From positions 1,240,001 through 1,304,000 of the forward strand of contig NZ_OZ034750.1 of NCBI RefSeq assembly GCF_964028195.1: a DNA stretch of 64,000 nucleotides, in the 5' to 3' direction. The notes below the pieces were generated by a model. It worked only from the letters and a program-made list of their open reading frames with translations, did no database searches and was not told the DNA's origin. Both the position numbers and the translations under genes were made by a program. Origin of the DNA: Wolbachia endosymbiont (group A) of Pogonocherus hispidulus. GTDB taxonomy: Bacteria; Pseudomonadota; Alphaproteobacteria; Rickettsiales; Anaplasmataceae. The first letter of the stretch is position 1. The number at the start of each line of letters is the position of its first letter. Of the stretch, positions 14,997 through 26,300 are shown one piece after another.

Positions 14997-17915
14997 CTAT
15001 GGTCTACTTACAAGCAGCGCCTTCTGTTGATGAGATGCTTTTTCTATCTTTAACTCATCCATACTACAGCTTGGCAAGCTTGAATAGCATAAGGAATCTT
15101 TTTGTTCTTGTGTTTGTTTCGCCAAGACCTTATTTCTATAAAGTAGGGGTTGAAAATGATCATGGCCTCCATTTACCATATGTAAGACACTATTGTGACT
15201 ATAATCTATCTTACATGCTTTTGATCCTGAGCTATCTATTAACTGATGCAAGAACGGATCTTGTTGCTTATCAATAGTGTGCAATGGATTACTCTCTGCA
15301 ACATGCAATTTCACACCATACTTACTACAAAGTACTCTGCCCTCGATATCGGAACGTCCCCAAAATTCATTCTTTCCAATGCTATTGATATATTGGTTAC
15401 ACGTAATTCCACGATTTACGAACTCACCTTCAACCTCATCAAAGTCATTGCCAATTTTACTTATAAACCACTCTGGAGGATTGTCTTGCGCAAATCTCTT
15501 ACACTCATTCCTTAACTGCTCTACAGTAACTTTGATTCCCTTCTGTTGTTCTAGACTTTGCCTGAATGAATCAAAAAAACAGCTTCCATTATTGATTGCG
15601 TGCCCTAAATAGAAGTCATCAGGTATGTTTGATTTTTGCTCTTTATCACCTTGTTTTTCTACCTTTTCAATAATTTCTTCCTCTAAACCAAAAATCTTAC
15701 TCCAGTTGTATTTACCTTCTAACCCCAATTTTTTACTTTCCTTTTCTGCTGCTTTAGCTAAGTCTGTTTTAGAAATATCCCCTTTTTCTTCATAGAACCT
15801 AGATAAAGTTTTAAAGATGTCTATCAGGTAAGTTTTTATGTCAAAATTCTTCTCCTTTTTTACAATATTAGACTCAATATTGCGTAAATCTTGTAATAAC
15901 TTATGCCTTCTAGCAACTTCCTCCATAGAATCCTTTCTTAACTCTTCACGTTCTGTCCATTTGTTGTTAGACTCGCTTATTACTTCAGGATGCATTAATT
16001 TTCCAGACCTTTCAAAATATCCCTGTTCAATAGCATTGTAGACCCAGTAGTCACCGAGCGCGCAATCATTGCCTAACTCTTCTTCGCGACCTTTGAATTT
16101 TTCTAATATTTCTTCTCTATTGCTCACTTCTACTATAATCTTGCTTTTATCCTGTATGTCAGGATACAGTCTAAGGTCTATATTTCCCAAACTAGTATAG
16201 AAAGTTAATACTATATCGCTGCCTTCTGTAAGATCTGTGTAATACCTTATGCCGTTTTCGGTTATAATTTCCACCTCACTTTTGCCAATTTTTATTATAT
16301 CCCTTCTATATGATTCCTGAATTAATTCCAGATTTCTTGTTCTATCTGTGATTCTTGCAACATCTATTATACTATCCTCTGAGTATTCTAAGTAAGATAC
16401 ATTATTATCGATTTTTCCATCATATAGTTGACCGCTGGTAGCAGCCTTTGCAATTCTAAAAAATTCCTCAGTATTACTAACATACTCTAAATGAGCACTG
16501 ATCATATTAGCCTTATGAGCTTTGAACTTTAATTCTATTGTATCAATGACTTTTAAACTTTCTGACCTTTTTAACTTTGCTCCTCTTGATATTAATGTAC
16601 ATACTATATCACTGGCAATTCCATAGCTTCCTTCTAGCTGAGCAATTTTTTCTAGTACGTGATCTGCAAAGTAATAATCTTTATCTTTAGCAAAATTTAA
16701 TCTCATTCCAGAAGCTATAATCTCATTTACAACTTCTTGTAATTCAATCATGCTTTTAGCTTTTACTACCTTACTTAAAAACTCATTGCGTTTAGCAAGG
16801 TAATTTATTTGATAAATCTCTGATAAAAAACTATCGCATTTTTCATAATTGTCTTGTTTTTTACCTATAAAATCAGCTGCTCCTGCTTTTAAGAGCAAGG
16901 CTTTTACATTAGGAAATTGACGAGATGGCGAATCAAGAAGTACTGAACTATCATCCTTAACATTTAAAACTATCTTTAAGTCGTTGTCATTTTCATATTG
17001 ATTTAAAAACTTTCTTAGATTTTCAACCTCTGGATCATAAGCATTATCCCAATCTTCATCAGAACTTGTAGCGAGAAGCATTTTACCTAGTTGCTCTCTT
17101 AATTTTTTTTGACTATTAGTTAATAAACATCCTATAATGTTGTCATTATCAATTGCAACTTGCAGTGGAGTTTTTCCATCGTTATTTTTTATGCTTAAAT
17201 CAGCTCCTTTGCTTATGAGTAAATCCATAGTTTTTCTGCTTTGATCACTACACTTAGCAGCATAATAGTGTAAAGGTGTGTTACCTTTTTCATCTTGTAT
17301 ATTTGGATCAGCTTTTGCATCTAAGAGATACCCAAGATCTTCATATCCACTAGAATAAATAGCAGTATCATGCAAAAGTGTTTTACCTTTATTATCCTGC
17401 ATATTTAGATCAGCACCAGCTTTGAGAAGAGAAGGAATAACTTCGTCGTATTCGAGAAACACGTTCAATATTGTTGTTCCTAGATGCCCTCTTTTGAGAT
17501 TAAGAACGTACTTCAGGTCTTTATTTTTCTCGTTACTTTCTAAAAACTGCTTAAGATTTGAAAATGAGTCATAATTTCCCATATTAAAATCTTTTATAAT
17601 ACTATTGAGTAATTTTTGATTTAACTTTTTTTGACTCTCTTCCAGTCCTAAGTTAGGTGCATGAATAAGCCACTCATCTATTAAATCCTCTAAGTATTTT
17701 TTATCATCTATCAAACTTCTATCAGCCCAAAATAAATCTCGCTTAATGAATTCATAATAACTATCTACTGGTAATTCAGTTGCTTCTGTTTTTGGGCTAC
17801 CTATTTCTGAACACTCTTGTCCAGCACTTAGGTCACACTTCAGTTTTTGCTCATCAGTGTGTTTACTTTGTTCACTGATAGGTTCTACAATATATTTTAC
17901 TGACCCCGTACCCAT
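14997..17915 (-). CDS. Ankyrin-repeat / OTU-like cysteine protease effector, 972 residues
   Basis: Three parts. (1) Residues ~165-265: ankyrin repeats (GKTLLHDTAIYSSGYEDLGY, KGNTPLHYYAAKCSDQSRKT, DGKTPLQVAIDNDNIIGCLL). (2) Residues ~385-640: an unnamed domain shared with the 397-residue protein at 37099. (3) Residues ~770-925: an OTU-type fold with NNGSCFFDSFRQSL (probable nucleophile Cys779; the usual Asp of DGxC is Asn) and GGHDHFQPLL (probable catalytic His920). OTU proteases usually cleave ubiquitin chains, which bacteria lack, so it probably acts in the host cell. No signal peptide. It is divergent from the cif-like operon, with 950 bp between. Confidence 0.75.
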   Translation of the reverse strand: MGTGSVKYIVEPISEQSKHTDEQKLKCDLSAGQECSEIGSPKTEATELPVDSYYEFIKRDLFWADRSLIDDKKYLEDLIDEWLIHAPNLGLEESQKKLNQKLLNSIIKDFNMGNYDSFSNLKQFLESNEKNKDLKYVLNLKRGHLGTTILNVFLEYDEVIPSLLKAGADLNMQDNKGKTLLHDTAIYSSGYEDLGYLLDAKADPNIQDEKGNTPLHYYAAKCSDQSRKTMDLLISKGADLSIKNNDGKTPLQVAIDNDNIIGCLLTNSQKKLREQLGKMLLATSSDEDWDNAYDPEVENLRKFLNQYENDNDLKIVLNVKDDSSVLLDSPSRQFPNVKALLLKAGAADFIGKKQDNYEKCDSFLSEIYQINYLAKRNEFLSKVVKAKSMIELQEVVNEIIASGMRLNFAKDKDYYFADHVLEKIAQLEGSYGIASDIVCTLISRGAKLKRSESLKVIDTIELKFKAHKANMISAHLEYVSNTEEFFRIAKAATSGQLYDGKIDNNVSYLEYSEDSIIDVARITDRTRNLELIQESYRRDIIKIGKSEVEIITENGIRYYTDLTEGSDIVLTFYTSLGNIDLRLYPDIQDKSKIIVEVSNREEILEKFKGREEELGNDCALGDYWVYNAIEQGYFERSGKLMHPEVISESNNKWTEREELRKDSMEEVARRHKLLQDLRNIESNIVKKEKNFDIKTYLIDIFKTLSRFYEEKGDISKTDLAKAAEKESKKLGLEGKYNWSKIFGLEEEIIEKVEKQGDKEQKSNIPDDFYLGHAINNGSCFFDSFRQSLEQQKGIKVTVEQLRNECKRFAQDNPPEWFISKIGNDFDEVEGEFVNRGITCNQYINSIGKNEFWGRSDIEGRVLCSKYGVKLHVAESNPLHTIDKQQDPFLHQLIDSSGSKACKIDYSHNSVLHMVNGGHDHFQPLLYRNKVLAKQTQEQKDSLCYSSLPSCSMDELKIEKASHQQKALLVSRP

Positions 17916-18864
17916 ATTACCTGCTAGCTCTAGATATAGAATATATTATATAGAATGTGTAGTATGTGTCAAGCTAATTTCAACATAATCTTTTTACTAC
18001 TCATATTTTTGTTAAGTTTTTATGGTGAGTACTGCTAGGTTAAAAGTTGTTTATTACTGGAAGTTTTAGCCAATTTTACTATAGATCAACAAAATTGAGA
18101 ACACCAGCTATATTTAATATATAGGAATATGATGCTTTAAAGGAGTGGAAAAACTGCTGAAGATTATACAGTAACCTGCGGAGCAACTTCAGCAGAATAA
18201 ACAAACACATGCCAGTATTAGTAGAGAATTATTTATAAGTCAACTAACTTTTTCAAAAAATACTTTAGTAAAAGTACCATGCTAGCTAGTGTTATAAAGA
18301 ATTGAATTATTGACTCTTCCTAAGATTGCAAAAAAGGTCGTATATTTGTGAGAACAAGCCGCGTAAAAATAGGTTGTGAAAATAAAAGCACAAAATTGTT
18401 GCAACGAGAAGCTAGTCAAACTAGTTCATATATAAATGTGGCTAAAACATGCTAACATAGCTGATTTTAGGGTATAGTAAAGTTACTATATAAAAAAGTT
18501 CGTATGGTACACTTGGTAGACCATGCCATCCCAAAACAAACTCTTCTCTCATTAGTTGATTTTGAACGCTGGAAGTGGTTATTTTACTTGAGATCTTAAT
18601 AATATATTTTGCTAAATTAATAGCATTTTACTTGCGGAAGAATTAAGACAAGCTTATGACAAAAATAAAATTTAAAATAAACAAGAGGTCATGTATTTTG
18701 ACTATTAAGAGGCTTTTGTCGAAAGTTATTCAAGCCTAAAAAATTTTTCAAATTGAGGATTGACAAAACTTAGAAACGGGATATCTTACTTAAACTGGTA
18801 TCAAGTTACAAGTGTATGTTAGGTGTACCAATTTTCATGTTTTTCCATTCATAGAGGGGTGATT
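17916..18864. other. 950-bp gene-free region between divergent effector genes
   Basis: No ORF of note on either strand; very AT-rich, with short inverted stretches. It presumably carries the promoters of the OTU gene (left) and the cif-like operon (right). It contains no recognisable gene remnants that I can name. Confidence 0.5.
18760..18787 (+). promoter_or_regulatory. Candidate promoter of the cif-like operon
   Basis: TTGACA at 18760-18765, a perfect sigma-70 -35 box, is followed after 16 bases by TATCTT at 18782-18787 (4 of 6 matches to TATAAT). It lies about 80 bases before the chosen ATG at 18865. Perfect -35 boxes are rare in AT-rich DNA but can occur by chance. Confidence 0.45.
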
Positions 18865-20121
18865 ATGCTGCATTCAGATATTCCAAGGGTCCTATTTTCT
18901 TGTATTAAAGAAGATGACCCCTATAGAGCGTCTAAGCTTTTTCAAATTGAACGCTGGTGCTATGCAAATTGGCGTTTACACCAAAAAAGTGGCCAGAAAG
19001 GACGTAATTTTCTTGCACAAGTGCTATCTAGTGAGGATTGTTGGAAAAAAGTAGATAATTTACACGGAGTTAAGCTTGATAGGCAAGTAGTAGGCAAAAA
19101 ATTGATTGCGCAAGGTTCAAATAATCCATTTAGCTCTGAAAAGAGATATGAGACAGCTTGTCGTTATTGCCTAGAAGAGGATATTGTTGCTTTGTTTGAA
19201 GAGAGGAAAAATAAACTATCAGCTCAAGGTAAGAGCAGTCTATTGGAGTATTCTCACTTAGTTAAGACCTTATCAGGGAACCTTTTAATAGTTTTTTGGT
19301 CACATTTTATCAGTGGTTATATCTCTAAATTAAATTTAGATGGCTGCCATCCATATGAGTACGGGCTTAAATGTGCTATGAGTTTTAAGCAAGAGCAGGC
19401 AGTGGAATTCTTCTGGAATAAGATAAAGTCATTACCTGAAGATGAAATGAGCAGACAAAAGAAGGATGAGATATTGATGAAAACAGCAGTATATGCAGCA
19501 GGTAGTCGTTGTAATAGTTATCCTGAAATATTCGAATTTTGTTTTAGTCAAATAAGTCCTGATAAATATCCGGAACTTCTAAAAAGAGACTTAGCTGAAA
19601 ATGGTTATTATGGTAGTCTAAACACGCTACAGGGTGCACTTCGCTTTGATCAATTTCAAGCATTGTTTGACTATTTGAAACCAAGTAATGTTTCAGAAGA
19701 TAAATATCTTGTCTGGCTACACTATATAAAAACAGAGAACAGCTCATATTATGCTGGTGAAGGTGCAAAGCTTTTTATGCATATGTGGAGAAAGGAGGGA
19801 TTTGATAGCCATCGTACTTATGTGCTGAAGGAAGAAGTTTGTAATAGATCTTGCTTTCTTGTTACAAGTTTATTAGTACCTTGGGTAAATCAAAATTACA
19901 TGGAACCGGTATGGGCAATATTAGATAAGGCCAATTCTGATCAAATCAAAGAATTTATGGATTCTAGGCAAGCGGAGTATATACGATCTGTGTTAGAGAA
20001 AAGAGATGTTGATTCACTAAATAAATTTTCATCATACGGTAAGCCTAGATCTGAAGAGCCTGCTAGCTTAACTGAGGTTAAATTAAGCAAGGCATGTGAG
20101 CAATTGGAGTTGGGTAATTAA
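18865..20121 (+). CDS. cifA: CifA-like protein (type V-like cytoplasmic incompatibility factor A)
   Basis: 418 residues from ATG 18865, which has GAGGGGTG just before it; the ATG at 18823 lacks a site. All-helical, with no signal peptide and no enzymatic motif. Recognisable stretches: IPRVLFSCIKEDDPYRASKL, YEYGLKCAMSFKQEQAVEFF, YGSLNTLQGALRFDQFQALF, LFMHMWRKEGFDSHRTYVLK. The helical-repeat style matches a Wolbachia protein family that includes CifA-like proteins. The call rests mainly on its place directly upstream, same strand, 190 bp from a CifB-like toxin. In known pairs CifA binds CifB and is needed for rescue. It could instead be a CifA-related WO protein of other function. Confidence 0.65.
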   Translation: MLHSDIPRVLFSCIKEDDPYRASKLFQIERWCYANWRLHQKSGQKGRNFLAQVLSSEDCWKKVDNLHGVKLDRQVVGKKLIAQGSNNPFSSEKRYETACRYCLEEDIVALFEERKNKLSAQGKSSLLEYSHLVKTLSGNLLIVFWSHFISGYISKLNLDGCHPYEYGLKCAMSFKQEQAVEFFWNKIKSLPEDEMSRQKKDEILMKTAVYAAGSRCNSYPEIFEFCFSQISPDKYPELLKRDLAENGYYGSLNTLQGALRFDQFQALFDYLKPSNVSEDKYLVWLHYIKTENSSYYAGEGAKLFMHMWRKEGFDSHRTYVLKEEVCNRSCFLVTSLLVPWVNQNYMEPVWAILDKANSDQIKEFMDSRQAEYIRSVLEKRDVDSLNKFSSYGKPRSEEPASLTEVKLSKACEQLELGN

Positions 20122-20311
20122 GAGATATTATAAGGCAATTCTATAAAGCAGGTGGTGGTTTCTTGTTACTACTTTAGCTTCTGTCAAAAAGATGTTGCAT
20201 TATAATACAAATGTTATATATCCAAGTTAGTATGCAGGTAAAAATAGCTTATATTGTTGATATCTCTGATAATAAATAGTGGGTTTGGTATAATGTAATG
20301 AAGGGGGTTTT
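20122..20311. promoter_or_regulatory. cifA-cifB intergenic spacer
   Basis: 190 bp without an ORF. TATAAT at 20291-20296 could be a -10 box, but the nearest TTGATA is too far upstream (26 bases). GAAGGGGG at 20300-20307 is a strong ribosome site for cifB. No clear terminator, so readthrough from cifA is likely. Confidence 0.4.
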
Positions 20312-23300
20312 ATGTTTAAGGCACAATATCCAATAGATCATCTAAAAAAAGAAGGCGTTAATTCAAAGATTACCGAATCATCGGATGAGATACAATATAT
20401 AGAGCAAGCTAAAGAATTTCCCCAATTTAAGCGCTATCGGAGGTCTGATGTTGATTCCGAAAGTGAAAGTAGGTTTAAAAGAATCGATGTTCCAGGAGAT
20501 GGTAGCTGCTTATTTTGGTCCATTACTATGGCTTACTTAATACCTGTCAGAAACGACAATGCTTTATTTCGACAAAGGTATGAAGTACTATTTGGAAATG
20601 AAGGAGCTGTAACCCGAGATTTAGATCATATTAGGAATCTGGTTCAGAATTTAAGTGCTGCGAATTATGATGATACATTTGCAAACTTAGTAAGAAATGT
20701 ATTTCGCAATCGAGTAGTTGATTATATAGGTTCTCATAGGAATGAGTTCAGAGATTTTGTTGAAGGTGATTTTGAGCGTTACTTGAAAAACATGAGGAAC
20801 CCTAATACTTGGGGAGGTGAACCTGAAATAAGAGCAATGAGTGGAATACTTAGCGCAACAATTAGTGTTTCTGGTGAAGTTGAAACTCAATATGGTAATG
20901 GAGATATTCAAATACAATTATTTCATGTTGGCGCACCGGGTAACCGAAACCATTATAATTTTGGTCTTGAGAGAGGTATTGTTGATAATGATGTAGAGCT
21001 TGCGAAAGGTTTAAAAAAAGTCATGGGTAAAGGAAGACCACAAGATTTTGAGTTAATACAGTTATTGATAGAGGAAGCAGATACAGAAGTTGGCACAAGT
21101 AAGCAAGGAGAGGATTTTAAATCTTTCGAAACAAGATTTCAATCATTTGTGGATCAGATTCCATCTTATTTACACTCTGTAGAAAAAGCAGGATTTTTTA
21201 CACATTTCTTCTTAGGGAGCTTTTCTACTTTGCTGGATACAGAAATTGCAGAAAAGTTAAATATTAAAAAGATTTATTTTAGTTTTGATACTTCGAAAAC
21301 TTTAAAGGTGGCTATTGTTAAAAATGGTCAAATTGGAAATGCTGAAGACGCTATTCATAATATAGATCTATTTTCCATTTCAGAAGGTAAGCGTGGCCAT
21401 CAGTTTACTGTTAATGAGTTGGAGAACATATTAAGAAATAATATAGATAGGAGTAAGATTAGAAATCGGAACGTTGAGCAAAATATTAAGAATGAAATTC
21501 AAGATAGAATAAAATCCAGATTAGTACAGATCTACAAAGAAAAGGATGGAATTTTTGTTAATATGGAAGTTAAAGAGATACTTGATTCCCCTGCTAGTAA
21601 AGAATTTCATGAAGTAGAGAAAGGAATATGGAATAATCCCGAAGGTGATATAGCGAAGCTATCTGATTCTGATGCGCAAACAGTTAGCAGGTCTTTAAAA
21701 AAAGTTCTTGAAAAAATTAATAACGTTCATTCTGAGTATGTAGGATCAGTAGTCTATGATAATAGTGCACGTGAAGCAGCACATCATGGATTTATGGTTG
21801 GCGTTTTCATGAATTTTCACTATAGGTATAATCTTAGAGTTTATCCAGAGCAGTTTGCAGGAAGGGGTTATGCAGATATTATCTTGCTAGCTCGTGGTCC
21901 TGATCGTGCATTAGACTCTATTCCTATTATTATTGAGTTAAAAGCAGGAGCAGGTCCTAATGCCACTCCAGATAGGGCTTTACAGCAAGCAGAAAAGTAT
22001 GCACAAGGGTTTCAACCAAATGTTCAGCGAGTTTTAACTACTGCAGATAACATTTTATGTGTTGGTGTCAATCTTGATAATCCATCTCCTATCTCTGATA
22101 TTAAAGTATCAAGTCGTAGAGAAGAAATAATTCCTCTTTTTCAAGAAATATTAGAATCTACTAAGGATTGGGACACGCAGACAATTGGTAAAAGGGAATT
22201 AAAAGAACAGGTAAAAGATAATTTAGAACGTATTTATCATACCTTTCCTGGTACACCAGAGAAGGGAGATAATCATTATTTCAGTAGGTTTTTACTAGGG
22301 CAATCATTATTATTAAGTGAAGATTCAGAAACAAGTTTAAAAAAGTACATTTTTATCTATGAAGATAATATACCTACTGAAGTGCATCCTAATCTTCGTG
22401 GGCTTGGACGTCTAGCAGCTCAAAGAAGCAGAGAAGCACTATCAACTAACCTTGATGCAAGCCACGCAGTTGTAACAATGGTGCTTATTCCAGAAAATAC
22501 AGGGAAGTTAGTTTATGTAATAAATATTGTTGAAGCTAACAGAAAGGATGTACCGAATAAAGCGCTTCCTCTTGATAGATTAGGTAGAGAGATAGGAGAT
22601 AGGGAAATAGTTGAATTAAGTCTTAATTTTGATACTAGATACAAGTCAGATTTTAAAAGATATCTTACTGTTTGGACTGAAAAATATAATTCTTTACAAG
22701 AGTACAACAACGGAGCTGAGAGATTTCAAGGTACTTTCAAAAAAGTTCCTTATCCTAGTGAGTTAAAAGAAACATTCGATAAAGCACTAGATATCCAATC
22801 TTTATCAATAGGAGGATATAGTAGATTATTAGAAAAAATTGGAGAAGGAATATTCCCTTTTAAGAGCCTCGTTAATAAAGAAGCTCATTTCCAGGGAATA
22901 TTGAATGGAGCATTTAGTTATTATAGCGACCTAAAATTACAAGAATCACCAGAAACTAGGGCATTAGTTTTAACTGAGTTTCAAACCGGTAGAGGAGAAC
23001 GTATTGACATGCTAGTTCATGGTATTAAGTTTGTGGCTCAAGGTGGAAATGCTGAGGAGTACACTCCAATAGGGTTGGAACTTAAGGCATCAAGGCAGGG
23101 TAAAGGAGCTCAAGCTTTATTGAGGGAAGCAAATGATCAAATAAATGAAGAATACAAAGAAGGTGTTACCTATAAAACTCTTACAGATGGTGATGAGGTA
23201 AAGTTTATCGGTGTTGTTTTCGATAAAGGATCTAATAATCCTAGTAAACTTATTTTAACAAGTAGGACAACTAAAGAAGGATTTATTCCTGTTGAAGTAG

Positions 23301-26300
23301 TTCATAGTTCAGTTCATATGTTGCCTACTGTAGGGCAGTGTTCTAAAAGAAAATCTTCATCGCCGGAGTATCCACCAAGTAAAAAACCAAGAAGAGAAAG
23401 AAGTGTAAGTATGGCCTGCATAGATTCGTTTGATGAAGAAAAGATTACAGAGGAGGAAAAAGAACAACGTATCAAAGAGTTATTCAATGCTGATAAGGTA
23501 GCAGAAAGAGTAAAGAATATTGAGTTTTATGATCAGCTTTTCAAGGTTTCTCAGCAGATATCTGAAGGTGAAATTATAGACAAAAATGTTGAAGAAGCAT
23601 TTGTAGCAAAGATCAAGGATGTAGACCTAAATTCGATAGATCCAGAGATTAGGGATATTGTGAAAGAAATGAAGGATAATATAGAGAACAAAGAAGAAGT
23701 GAAAAATATTCTGAGGAGATCCGGAGTAGCAGAAAAAATAGGAAAAGTAGCAGAAGGTGCAGGCCTTGCCTTTACAGTATTTTTAGTTGGTAAACATATA
23801 GCAAATGGAGATGTAAAAGGACTAGGTTATGATGCATTAAATCTATGGGTAATGCCAAAGATTGGTGAAAAAATTTCTGGAAAAATGTTAGAGTTAGGAA
23901 CAAAGCTTGATTCTCAGATGTTGAAGGAGTTTGCTCCAGTTATGGGACGTGCTATAGGTAACTTTGCAGCGTTTTTAGGGTTAGCGGAGTCAATAAAAGC
24001 AAGGCAAAGTGCGACAGATCCTGTAGATATAAAGATTGCTGACCTAAACATCGCAACTAATTCTATCTTTATCGCTGCAGATGTACCTGCGGTTGTTACG
24101 GAAACAATGTCAGCTATAGGTATGGAAGCAGGAATAATAGGAGAATTTGCAGGTCCAGTTGGTGCTGCTATTTCAGTTGCTGTAATCATTATAGCACAAT
24201 TTGTAGAAGCAGGACTTGAAGTAGAAAAATTAGGAGAACATATAAAACTTACAGATCAAGAGAAACATGACTTATATTGGGATTTTTTTCTTGGTAAAAA
24301 AGTACTAGATTATATAGAACATGATATGGAAGCAGAAGAGATATATAAACAGTATATATCAAGGATCTTAGATCAATTTAAGAGTAACTATGATACAATA
24401 GCTATTTCACTGCCTTCCATACTGGTTACAAAAGAAGAATATGCTACTAGTAAACACTCTCGAGATAAAAGACAGGGGCATATGATGCCATCGGATGTTG
24501 GTAAAGGAATTGTAGAACTTTTAGGCGGATTTAAGTGTTATACCCAAACTAGGGTGATTAGTAATAGACTTAGTTTTGACTTAGGTACAAATATTACGCA
24601 CTTTCTTTATGCTGATAATATGAATTACTATTCTAGAATTATTCCCAGTACTGTTGAAAATTATAGTGTCACTTGTGGACCACGTGATGATGATATCGCA
24701 ATACATGAAAAAAACAGGGAAATTCTGTATACGTTGCCAAGTCAAGCTTCATGTGGAGATTCATCACCACATAGGGGTAGGATATTAAATAGAGTGTTAG
24801 AAAAGTGGTTCTTGCAAGAATATTCTGGCGACTGTTATAATGCAGTTATATACAGAAATAAGAATTCACGTGGGTATGGAAGCGTATATTACATACCGGC
24901 TCAAAATGCTAATGTTAATATTGTTTTTCAAGAAAAGGATATTTTAAATGGTGATCGAGATAGAAGAGATAATATAGAAAATAGGTACTATTTTGAAAAG
25001 TCATTAGATAGTTGTAAGGTATATAGTCCAGCTAAAAATTTCTTTCACATAGCAGGAAAGTTTTCTTGTGATTTAGGAACAGATGGACAAAAGAACATAG
25101 TCATAACACAAGGTAATCTTACTACAGATTCAATAAACATACATTCTATTATTGGCAGTAATAGAACTAATTACCTAGAGTTCTTCAATGTAGATTATGT
25201 AGATGGTAAGGGTGGAAATGATGTAATAACAGCAAAAAACTTTACTGCAATAAAGGGTTATTTTGGTGATTCCATTCATGGAAAAGGTTTAGTATTATTA
25301 CCGATAAATTTTAATGATATAGGTAACATAACACACATTAACAATATAACAACCATCTATAATAAAAGTGGAGCTTTTATAGGTGTAGACAAACAAACAT
25401 CGGTAAAAACAGCAGATGGTTTATTTGTAACACCAACAAAAGTAGATGATAAGACTGGCGTAGTAACAAACTTGCATGTGACAAAAAGCATAGGTAGTAA
25501 TGTTGTGTTAGATGATGAATTAGATAATTTACGAAAGATAGACAATTCAAACTTTAATATTACAAAGCAATTATCAAGTGCTAATTATCATAGTACTATA
25601 GGTAGTTCCAGTAATCATATTTTTTATCCTGATAAAGAACATCATAATTTTTACTGGGAAGCTCCAAGTAATATAAGTCATCTTTATCTTTTCGATAACA
25701 GAAACGCTAATATTACAATTGCTCAAGCAAATGGCATATTAGATTTTAGCCAATTAAATAGTACATTAAATGATATGCCATTTATAGAAAATGATAAAGG
25801 AGAAATAAAGATTAACAAAAATGGCCTAAATGTAACTCTGCTACCAGATTATAAAGATGTTACAGTTACATTTGACGGAGAAGAATATTACAAACTTCAG
25901 GGTGGGGAACTAGAGCGTGATTATTGTTCTCATAGTTTGGAAATAGATGGAAGATTTAGCGTTAATGGTACTGACCTTTTAAATCATCATAATTGTTTCA
26001 CGTTTGATTCAGATAAAGTACTCTTTTTGAAACTAAATAATGATTTGCTATTGTTGTCAGATAGAGGGGCATTATCAATATCGGATTATTATTCTTCTGT
26101 TCACAAAAATTGGGATTTATCTATAGAGCTGAGTAACAAAATTATGGAACCAGGAGAATTTGGAGAAAGAGCTGATGGCTTTAGTTCTTTCAGGTATTAT
26201 AAACCAGATGAACAAGGGTTACAGATTTATCATAATCAGCCTATTAATAATAATGATATTGGTTTGGTTGATTTGAAAGGTAAGTCTATATTAGATTTCG

